From Varroa destructor (lineage: Eukaryota; Arthropoda; Arachnida; Mesostigmata; Varroidae): a DNA stretch of 64,000 bases. Positions 38,001 through 50,000 of this stretch are shown in pieces (positions within the stretch are counted from its first letter, which is position 1; each line of letters opens with the position of its first letter). A program made the position numbers and the translations under genes. The notes under the pieces are model-generated. The model ran no database searches and was not told the origin of the DNA. It saw only the letters and a list, made by a program, of their open reading frames with translations. Where the stretch lies: the NCBI RefSeq assembly GCF_002443255.2, contig NW_019211457.1, positions 36,276,105 through 36,340,104 on the forward strand, in the 5' to 3' direction.

Positions 38001-41000
38001 ATATTGTATGATCTTCGAAATGTTTTTCTTACGAAAATTGAATGGCCGAAAGAAAAATACCGTAGAAATAGAAACTTGTACCAGAGTTTACAGGCTAATA
38101 GTCACTTTTTCCCTAGTCAAATTTCGGGATGAAATTTTACCTTTGACAAACGGTCTTAATGTATTGTCAGTATCAATAGATGTTAATACTGCAACTATAA
38201 TGTACCGTAATACAAAAAAATACTCAACGCAGCTAGAAATGCACAGTGTGGCCGGTCAGCGTATACGTGTAAGGTGCATCAGCCTCTTTTTCTTTGAAAA
38301 GGCATTTTCAAACATTTTTTCCGTTTCGTTATCCAGTGCTTTCCGGAGCATATGCCTTATTCAGCTTCTATAATCGACGTGCATGAGACATGCTGGCTTG
38401 TTTTGACACGCTTTAAAAACTTTATCACGCTTGCTAATTATTTTGGCATTTTTTTTATATATAGCACGACAATTTTTCAGAGAGGTCAAACAATTTTACT
38501 CAAATATACCTCTTCATGTACTCAGTTAGGCGTGTCTGACACCTGCAAAGATCACACGTCCTTACAGGGACAGTTCTTTTACGGAATCCAACTTTTGTCA
38601 GGTTGTCTGTTTTACACATAAATCAATTGTCCTATTTTTTGACAATAACCGTGCGCTAGCAAAGCAATGGATAGTCCACTCTCTACAGGTTCTAAAACGA
38701 GAGTTTATTCTACGCGACTTACCTAGACTTAATATAATTATTTGCGAGGTTAAGGTACAGAACTTGCGCTGTGATTGCCGTCCTTGAGTTAAATTATAGG
38801 CAGAGTCACAGAGTAAACTTAAGTTCTCTATCGATACGACTAACGATTAAAGCAATAATTTTCCAACGTGAACCTATCTTTTCCACAATTCACGGGGAAC
38901 TGTGCTGACTTTGTGGCAATACAATGTATCACGAATCAAAAGTTCCTCTAATGTATACTATTATTGTGCTAGCAGTGTCGTTACCACCACTGGCTACGTA
39001 CGTACGTACGTACGTACGTCCTGTATATGTTAAATTATGCTAATAATTGTCGAATGGAAATGGTCCATCTTTGCTGTAGGCGATCAATTCATCTGACGAC
39101 TTTCCTCCTGCTGTTTTTTGCTTAAAATACTGCCCGTCGTCACCTTGCCATTTATATAGGTATATATATACGGATTGGCCCAAAGTCTTCATATCGGCCT
39201 CTGGCATTGTCTAAATCTCGGTTTATCCGGCTGCATAAACGAAGATAAAATAGGACACGCGATATCTGTATTTTCCTGAAGGATGCGATGTTGTAGAGAA
39301 AACTAAGGAAGGCCTTAGAGACAAACTATTATCAACAGAACTTCAGCTTTACAAGGAACGGTATCGTTGCTGCTATGCGACTTGACGGTTATGCGTGAGG
39401 TCTTCAGATGACGGTGGAACTGAAAGGACAATTGTAACTTAGGTAAATCTTCTGCTAAAGTAAAACTTCATACCTCGTGATACACCTTTGCTAATTTCTG
39501 AGGTGTTCTCATAGCAAGAAACGTATTTTATTCTTTATTTCAAATCATGAAGAAATTATCGTCGAAGAAGACTCCCTAAATACCGTTCAGAATTATCAGC
39601 AGGCCATAATTTCAATGCCGTTAGGATAGAGTGAGTCACTTGTATTCTACACTGAATGACCATTTAATTACTAACAAATAGCTTCCACTTTGAATATATT
39701 AATAATAATATTATCTACCCGCTAGTCGATATTCAACACTACCTAGTTTTCCATGTTCAATCAAATTCGTGAAACTGACCGAAGTAGAAAATTTCGAGCG
39801 CAGCTAGCAACGGTTGCCCCCGAAGCCGATTTCTGCTCGGTTATAAAAGACACAGAACGAGATGAAGAACGCGGAAGTCATCGGCCGCCTACAGAGACAG
39901 GTCACCGGTTTTGCATGCGATGTCAGATCGTGCTTAGTCAGTAGCACTAAAGCCAGGGTCGGTTACGAAAAACGTAACTGCAAAAAAGACGCACCAATGC
40001 TGTGTGCACGTAGTACTGCTAGCGGCGATGGCCGAGTGTAACAGGCAAAAAATACAGAATATATAACTGCTAATTCACACGCGCTTCAGGCATAAGGGCT
40101 TTAACCGCTAATCGATACATCGTCAGTTTCCGACCGATGGCATATATGTATTATTATAAGTCGTCTGACAAACACCGACAGTTTTAAGCCAGAATTTCGT
40201 ATTTTAAAATAATATTACAGAAATTAAATATGTGCCACTTTGATCGATGACCTTCTGCCGTTTCTCTGGTAGCCTCATCATTGTAGAACTTATGTGGCGA
40301 TAATAGGTGGTTTTTGTTTTTTTCATTCATATAGGATTAACATGATAGAAGAACCTCTGCACAGGTCAAAACAAAGGACAGAAAATCTAATTTGTAAGAG
40401 ATATACATTGAAACTTACCACAGAAGTTTGTTCAGTTTTTGCCGGATAGCTAAAAACGCATGTGGCCTGGCGTTTTTATGGTCGAGAACGACGTCTCTTC
40501 TGTTAATTAGTTCCGGTAGAGATTTTTTTAAATGATTTGCTATAATTTTGTCAGTAGTTTACAGGTCTGAGTCAACCGCTTTACTAGGCGGCAATAAATC
40601 ACTTGCGGTCAGCCGCTTTGAAAATAGCCTGATTAGTTCCGTATCTGTAGAGTTTCTTAGGTAACAATATATTTGAGTAAATTCTCTTGCATCAATCAAA
40701 CGTTGAATTTGTTTTTTGCTTAGAAAACGCTTTAAGGGAACGTGAAGCATTTACTAAGGTATAATGGCTACCCAAGTACCGCCTTTGCTAAACGTTGGCA
40801 ATAATTTTATCAACCCTTTCAGTGATCGATCGGCAATTACGGAAAAACGTTTTATATAGGAATTTCCTGAATGAAAACGTCGAACGATCTTTTTGCCGTC
40901 TCTTATAATAATGCGTTGGTCATCAATCGGGACAATTGTTTGAAGTATCTGCGCAGATTTAGCACCTTTATCTTAATAAAATTGTTAAAAGAAATTTTCC

Positions 41001-44000
41001 AGAAATTTTGCTTGTCAAACATTTGAGTAAAAACGGCCCAATAATTTCAACACATCTACTATAGCTAAATCGCAGCTTTGAAATGATAGAGCATCGCCGA
41101 CTTCCCCAGCGACCCAATACCGATTTATTTTCCAATAATCATAGAGCTACATTGCATTTTTCCAAGCGCTGTACATCATTCATATTGGTGCTAGCTTGTT
41201 CAATATATTCGATAGATTCATTTATATACATAGACGCCAGAAGGGGCGTCGGGGGGCAGTTTACAGTGCCGCTGATATGCGGCTCGTAGACAGCTCTTAC
41301 GTGTCCATCTACAAAGTGTGCGCTGCACTAAGGAGCTTACCGCTGCGACCGTCGCAGACACAGATGAACTACTTGTATATCTACAGAAAAAAAAAGCTCC
41401 AGCACCTACTTTTATATTCGTTCTCATTCCAGTGACAAACATATACTCCATGATTGCTAATAAGAAATTTAGTATTCTATTATTATGTAAATATCAAATA
41501 TTATAGTATAAATATATGAATAAATACGCACTCGACCTATCGAGTGTCTGGGTGATTGGGCGGTTTTGCCGGCGTTTGATGGGACCCAGCTGAAGATGTG
41601 GGTCGAACGGTTTAAGCGCCTAAGTGAGGATCGTGGCTGGCTACCCGGCCTGCGACCTGGTTACCTGCGAGGCATGTCACGAGAGTCGTTTGAAACTGCC
41701 CCATGGGGCATGGTCAGGTTATTTTTGCCGCTACAGGAAAAATGGAAAGACCTTTGGAGCCACTGGATGAGTCGAAAATCTAGCTTGAATGTTGTGTATT
41801 CCTGCCTAATGTCCGCAGAGCCGCGAAATCAGCTGTTTTCGCGAATTTTATCCGGGTCCACCAAAGTCAATACCTACGCCGATTTAGTTCGGATGATCAA
41901 AGACTATACGTGGGGGAAACCCAACGCCAACATCGAGTCATGTACCTGTTTTGAGACGGCATATCAAAGCGCAATCCCATCAGGTTACGATTGTCTAGTG
42001 CTATTAGCCCCTAGTAGGCTTCAGGTGTGTTACGAAGGATTTACCAATCCTTATGCCCGCCACTTAGTGCATCACTCGAGGCACATCTACTACTAGCCAG
42101 ACCTCAATGAGCGACAACAATACGCGAAGAACAGATGGTTAGTGGTTTTATTCACAACGAAGCCACATAGTACCGGAATAGCCAGAGAAGATCACGACCA
42201 GTCCTGTTAAATTAAATCGAGGCCTTCGTATTCCCAACTTGCAATTTAGGTCACCTAAACAAAAGCACAGGTCATCGAATACGCTATCTTCCAGCCAGGT
42301 GGACATGAGCTAGAATATACGAGTATATACGCGATTGCAACGTGTGCCGGCTGACGGGTGAAAACCAGAAAATATGTTAGCTGGTAACTCGTCAGCCACG
42401 GATCTGCGAATCCACTTTGCGCGGCCTATTGCGATCAGGCGCTGGTTGAAACAGCGAAGCCCCACCCGACGCGCTAACAAGGAACAGCGTGTCGTAAAGT
42501 TGAACTCATTGGGTGCTGAGGGTATCGGCCACGAAATGAAGACATCTTGCCGGATAAGTGTAGCCTGGCCGAAATCATATGTGGTAGTGTAAATATAGCG
42601 TGAGCAGCTGATAAGCAGCCTGTCAGCCACCGACACAACTAAGAAAGTCCGTTTGAATATGCACACATAATGATATGTGTGAGATATATGATCAGATCAC
42701 ATATCTGATGCTGGTTACAGACCCCAGAAAAAATTAATCGAATCAGGTCGGCGTTGGTGTTATTGAAAAGCTAAGATTTGGCGGTATTGGCTATCACTGG
42801 ACAGTAGTGGCTGAAATACTTTTACTCCGATTTTTAATAGAGCGTCTTGAAGATGAGTGGAATTTGCGCAAAAGTTCTCTGTAATTTACAATATTTTCTA
42901 CGATAAAAAGCAAAAATCCGCTCAGGCCCACAGTAAAAAAAAGATTGCGCCAATTATGAAACAGTTAAATGACATTATTGCGAAAGTTAAGCAAGGCCTA
43001 CATGTAGGTAACAATGATTTTGCCAAGACACTAAGATCTGCCCCCAAAAAAGCGGATACAAAAAAAATTGCGAAATCATTTAGTCAATCGTATTTTTATC
43101 TGCGAGATTCTGTAAACATGCAACGAAATCGGGTTATTTTCAAAGCGGCGAAAATATATTATCGTTAAGTATTATATGATACCAGTAGGCGACACAAATA
43201 ACGTACACACAGGACAGCTAAGTACGAATATGGGCGATAAGTTATCTATTTATGGTTTGCCGCTTTCGCATCTGTGCGTCGTATGCTGATAGATACTGCT
43301 CCAAAAAGCCATTCAGTAGCCCAAATACTAACTAGCCCATTGAGGCATACTGTTTCACTGTATTTTCAATCCATTCCGTTTCTACTTTCATCTCTCAGAA
43401 ACGTGAAATCTAATTATACTATTATCTGTTATATTAATTAATCAATAATATATTTTCAAAATATTAAGTATGCGTTAAGATGCTTTGAAGTTTGGTCTCT
43501 ATGTTTAGCGTTTTACGTCTGGTGTCGCCGTTCGACGTTCCATCAGAAGGCTGGCTTCCAGCACGGAACGAAATGTCTCTGTGTTCGGGTTGGAACGTAC
43601 ACCTAGGCCTAATTGAAGTTTGGCCTACGGATACTCAACAGCCCGGCGATTATGGTGCTATAAACTCGATCAGGGATCCGCCTTGAGTTAGCAAAAACCT
43701 TTTGTTAGCATTTTTCTGACCAATTATATCTTAACCAGGCAGTAGTAATTATCTTTATAAATCAACAAATAAATATCGCGTATTTCTGAGATATCACGTA
43801 TATTTTGAATTACTACATCAATTGTATAATGCGCAACGTGGAATAAACACGATACCTTTCTCCAATTTTGACCGTGGTGCACTGCACAAATAAAGAGTAC
43901 TATTATACCGAAATACACAACATTGCATTGCAATATATTAGCTACTTCTGAAAATCAGGTTGCTATTAAATTAAAAGCTATGAAAGCGCATAGTCTTTAT

Positions 44001-47000
44001 TTACGGTACGATTGTGGCACCTTCACAGAAACGATCGTCCCTTGAATAGATTCGTATATTTTATATTAAAAAGCCCTGCTTCTTTTCCTACTTCCACCAG
44101 CATCTTCAACAAACAAAGCTGTTTCTCGATTCACCATGAATTCTCGATCAAAATAAGAATTCTACAAACGACTATCCTCGAATATCTACCTGCTCAACAC
44201 CCGCGTTTTCTTTTGCCCGTCTTTGGGCCGTCCTTTATTTTTTTTTAGCGAAGTTTGGTCGATTTCCTTTCTCCCTTTTTATAGAGCGAAACCTATAGAC
44301 GCGCTCGAATGACTCGTAACTTCGTTGGCTGCGGGCTTCAAACCTTACATAGGCTATCGAGCCTATTACGAGATCTGGCTGTCGGCTCATTGCGAAGCGG
44401 TCGGGGAACCGCGGCGCCTGTAACTCGCACCGCAGTTTAAACCCCGTGGCCTTGACTAACTGAAGGATTCCACGGAGACAAGACGAACTCAACAAGAGCG
44501 TCGTATCTTAGTTTGTCTCTCGTCCCGTTTTTACACTTGCATCGGCCTACTGGTCCTGCTTCAGTCAAGTCAGCAGCGGTCGACAATGATAGGTGTTTGG
44601 CGTCTTCTTATAGATACCATAACGTGTCAGCATATGACATCTACCCACCACCGCCTTCACTGGCGAAACAGCCTATGGCTAATCCCGCCTATAGTCGTTG
44701 CCTCATGCAGTAAAGAATAATAATGTTTAATTATTCGGAAGACTACTACGTTATTGTTATACAGTATTTTAACAGTGGTTATAGCATAACTCTCTTCCTT
44801 AGACATCGCATTAACTACTTCAGCTCATTTTCATATGAAGCATCAGTACCCACTGCTGCAAAAGCAGCGTAAAACATCACCTAGGAATAATTGTCGTCAG
44901 TCAAAATGCTCAAGGCGAGGTGATGACTCATCGGATACCCCTTAACTCCCTGCGTGGTCTAGGAAAAAAGGGTTTGTCGTCAACGAAACAGTAGTTGTGA
45001 ATGTAGGAATCCCTTTGGCGGTGGCTGGATAGACGAAGAGCAATTGGAACTGGTAGCGGCCGTTAAGAGGCGCGAGATGAACGGGGCAAAAAAAAAAGGA
45101 AGGCAAGACTAACTTGCTAGTAACTATTTTCTTTTAATTGTTTGGCTCGTGTAGCTGTTTCTAATCTGGACTGTCGAAAAATTGTCTCAAAAACGTCACC
45201 TTCGTTGTAGGACAAACGTGATCCGTAATGTTTTTCTCGTCGTAGTTAGTTTAATCTACGGCCAACTCTGCTGATGCTAATGTAACTCAAAAAAAGATTA
45301 CAATAGATTTCTATGGCGATTTGCTAGACAAAAGAGTATATCCCAATAAGGAGTTAGAGTGAGGAATACATCCGAAGGAAGATATTTTTGGAGGCTATGA
45401 AACCAAGCACATACACCCCACCTCTTCTCTGACAGCACCCAAAAAGGCTCAGAAACGGAAACTGTGAATTACTCCAGGCCGAACAGTATCATTTCTAGAT
45501 AGGTATACAAATGAATCACCACGACTAGATGCTCCAAAAAGGACCGACAAGAAAAAAGACGCATAACCATATATATATATAATAACTAGGGTATTCTGTT
45601 GTCTTTGATAAGTACACTTTGCATGCTAACACCTATGATGGGCAGTGAGAGTCATCGTCTTGATGACAATAAAGATTCAGGTTTATTTTCGCAAATGGAG
45701 AAGTTCAATATGTCTGGGCGGACATGTTTCCTTGAAACCGTTTTTAACCACAAGTTATCTGTTTGCTAACCAATACCCCACAAACAAGTACTATTTGTAA
45801 GAAAAGCTGCAATTTTTCCTATCATCTTCATTAAACAGCGTGAGCCATGTTCTAAGGACGAGTTCCACTTTTTAGCTCTAGTGGGATGAAAACATAGGAA
45901 AATAAACAACACTTTTCTGCTCGGCGAATCGTAAAAAACGTTTATGTTCATCCGCCCAGTTCACTGGTCGTATTAATCGATACGATATGCTTTAAGCTGT
46001 GATTCATGTATTGTACACACTCGGCCACTTCAGACTAGGGAAGTTTAGGAGGTCATTTTTTAGTCGAGATTGTCTGTCACACATAAAAGTTCCTGCGTAG
46101 AAACAAGGGTACAATCTGCCTGCCATTTCTGTGGAGCGCAAACACATTCGTAAGGTACATTAAATCACCGCATTTGTATGAATTTTTTGAATGATTTGAA
46201 TGAACAATTTTTGTAATTGTTTTTTAATATTTTCTTCAGAGGGACAGTTTAATTCGTGTGTGTCTTAGATTTGGGTTAGCTCAGGAGACACATTAAACAC
46301 TTGTTAGGGATTATGGGACGTCGATGCTCATTTCATCGCTGAATGCAAACATTATTCAAACAGAAAAATAAGCGTTGTATCAAAAAAACGCCGTTTTCAT
46401 ACCGATAAGAACATGTGCGTGTAGGTCCTTGTTATCTCTTTGATGTTCATTTTAGATACGTGGAGTAAAGATAAGTAGTAGCAAGAAGCCAAATAAGATA
46501 GATTTTTTGTTCATCAGATTTCATTAATCCGCTTCGAAGGTGGGAAATCCCTTTGTGTCGACGTCAAGCTAAGGACCCTCTCGTTCATTTATCCCATCTA
46601 AAAAGCAACGGGGATACTAACAATACAGCTTTAACTTTGTAAAATATTGTATTGTGGCTTATCTCGTTTTCGAAATGAGTAAACCATTGTGCCGTGATTG
46701 AAAATGTTGTCACTCTTCTGGTGTGGTCTAGTAAAAAATCCAAGTTTTGGAGCATAGCATCACCCAGAGGGCCAAAAGATTGACGTTCGACTACATCGAA
46801 GAAAAATGGTATACACCACAACAAGGGTTCGCTGTAGTATTTCGGAATTGAGTTAGAGGAAATTGTATCAGTTTTATATGGCGAAATGAAATTCTGTATA
46901 CTAGTAACTGGCGTGATTTCAGAAGGCGACTTTCGTCCTACGATATCAGGCGAGCATGATTTATGGTAACAAGTCATATAATAAAATGGGATGGTCTAAA

Positions 47001-50000
47001 TTTGAAAGATACTCAAAGAGTAAGCTACCCTTCTTTCATTTTTTAGGTTCACCCTTCCCTATTATAACTATTACATGGCATAATATTAGGACAGCTCACC
47101 ACCACTAAAACTCAATTTCTTTAAGTACCTATATATATATATATATATATATATGCGTTCATTCCTCACGTAGTAGTGTTGCTCAACGGCTGTTGCCGGC
47201 CGACGAAGCACATTGGCGGGCACGTATAGCTTGCCTCATCTTCACAAAAATATTCGGCCGATGTTTTTTCCTGCGGTCATACGATATGGATAGAGAATAA
47301 TGGCGGTGGAGTCGTTGAAATAGTTGTGGTTGGGGATGATCTAATGAGTAGCGAAGGCTTAGCCTGGACCAACGAGTTCATCGTATACCGTTTTTTAATG
47401 CTACTTGTTAGACTGGGGAAGAAGGAGGGAAGCGGGAGTTGAGTGACTGTTACATGCTACAATAAAGGGTGCGTGCTTATAGCGCTTGCGCCACGATAAG
47501 ATGCCACCCATAAAAGTTTCCTCCGCTGTTTTGCGTTAGCATTCGACGAGCACGAGAAGTCAAAAGCGGAACGTGCTGCTATTTTTGCTATTGTCATTGT
47601 TTGTGGTACTGCTAATACCGTAGTGCTGCGGTTGCCGTGATTGGGTTAAAGTCGTTGTTAATCATAATAAAATATATTATTATGAGCTTTATTAATGCCT
47701 CATTCTCCAACTCTCTCTCCTTTTCGCCATACCCTACCCTTTATTACGTTCTGTATGTTGTTGGGTGTACCGGGGTCGTGTGAATGGGTAATGGCGCAGG
47801 AGACACGCTTTACGGGATAAGGGGGGGGGGGGACGCTGGCTGACTTAGCCTTGGGGTTGCTTTATGGCAAGATATGGTTGGTCAATTCATTCACCGACAA
47901 TGGCATTTAAAGCGCAATTTAATTTAATATTGATTAACTGTCTTTGGTGCTTCCATATCCAGCAATTTTATTACAAACACGTATCTATGTCAATCATTGG
48001 CTCAAATCAATAACTAATCAAACGACTCGAAACACTTTGACAATACTTTATTGATAACAAAACTAAACACCAAAAATTACCGAGAGGCCCAAAATGACTG
48101 TGAATCATCCTGAATCTCTTCAATAATCTCTGTTAAGGACCTTATCTAATACCAATGGAACGTAAAAGTTATATTCTAATGTATGTATATATATATATAT
48201 ATAATCTAATAGCAAACGCGCATTTCAGTGCTCAAGTGTACTAGAAAGGCTTTACATATCTTTTCAAACGACCAACTGTTGTTTGAAAACAGTCTTCATA
48301 GAAACACCCATATTTCATGAGAACATAACTCAAGTAGCCTCAACGTTTAGAGTTTTACGTCTGTTATGGCCGTTAGGCATTTCATCAAACAGGTGGTACC
48401 TAGCACAAAACAAAGTGTGCCTATTCTTGGACTTGAACCTGGACTACAACGTACCTCTAGGACTGCAGTTACCTACTGCTACTAATCTATCACGGAGACA
48501 ACTAAAAGAGCCTAAATCCTTTTAACCTTCGTGAGCCATAGATCTCCCTCGAGGATACACCATAGGCTACACATAATAGGCGCTATGAAACAGGTTTCGA
48601 ATAAGGCCGACTTTGAAGTTGATTATAATAATCACAAAACTGTCATTCTAAACTAGGGCGGCGTTTGTTATTTTTCTCTGATTTATATAGTACGAAACAT
48701 GAAATTGTCGACCAATATTAAATTTCACTTGAATCAACTTTGTTGAATAAACAAATAATTTTTTATGATATGCCTCGCCGTTTACATACTCAAATTTGGG
48801 CCGCGAATGGATCCCAACTTTGATCATCGACTTTCCACTTACTCCCTCGATCTTGACCTCATCGATGACTTTTTAGTACTTATAATAAAATATATTTCTA
48901 ATATAATCGATGATACGCATATACGTACTAAGTAAGAAACCTCGTACAGATCAACAATGGGCAACAGGAAATGTTAACGGCAATCAACGAGAAACAATAA
49001 CATAAAATAGCTCTATTGATTGGAGATTCGAGTGCTCCTATACCCATCAGTTACGGAACGAACATTTTGTCTTCCCACCTCGTGTTACCCCCAATAACCT
49101 ACGTATATGCATCAGCATTGACTAAATCGAATCCCGTATCCGATTACTAGAGGAAGACAAATAAGCTCTGACACAAAGAAGAAGGCAAGTGAAAAAATCG
49201 AAGGTTCAGAAGACTAGACCTCGACGCCTTTGGTTTAAAAAGGTTTTGGCCAGGACCAAGTCCCCAAATAGAGGAAGAGAAAATGGCGGAGTTAGCATAT
49301 CTGACACAGCCGAAAGACGCTATTGTTTATTCAATTTGCTACTCCAAGGTTATTGAAGCAGTGGTCCGCACTTTGGTCTCTACAGCCACTGCCTGTATTT
49401 TCCATAAATAACAATTTGTGACCTAGTTGGACCCTGCATTGCCAGAACATAGAAGAACAATAGAGCATTCTAGCGTTCAGGATAACGAAACAATCCGTAT
49501 CATAAAATGCGTGCCAATAACAAAAACAACGCAGTTTGAGGTCGGCGGTCCCAGTGAACCCACTTGATATTCTCTTTCATTAGTTCTTAGGAATACAGGA
49601 ACTAAAACGATATAATAAAACAGTCAATATGTTGGGTGCATATGAAGTATAAAGGGCAAATTTATTTCCGGTCTTGCGTTATCTTTTCATTGAAAAGATA
49701 ATGGCTGTAGTACAGATGAAGCAAATTTCAAAAGGCTTCTCTGTGTACCTATAGCGTTTTTCGCCCTGTTTGCAAAAATAGGTGTTCTTTTAAATTGCAA
49801 TTTTTAACTTGTGGAGCAGTCTGAAGTTGAAATGTAATTACAGTTCTAACAACTTCCACAACTTTATCACACAAATGATGCCCTTTTTCTTAACCAATAG
49901 GTATTTGAAAGGCTGCACTGCATCTCGATAAAGTGTTCTAGTCCCGGCTATAACAGGAGCTTAAGATTAATGTTGTAAAACATAATCCAGGATCTCAGTT

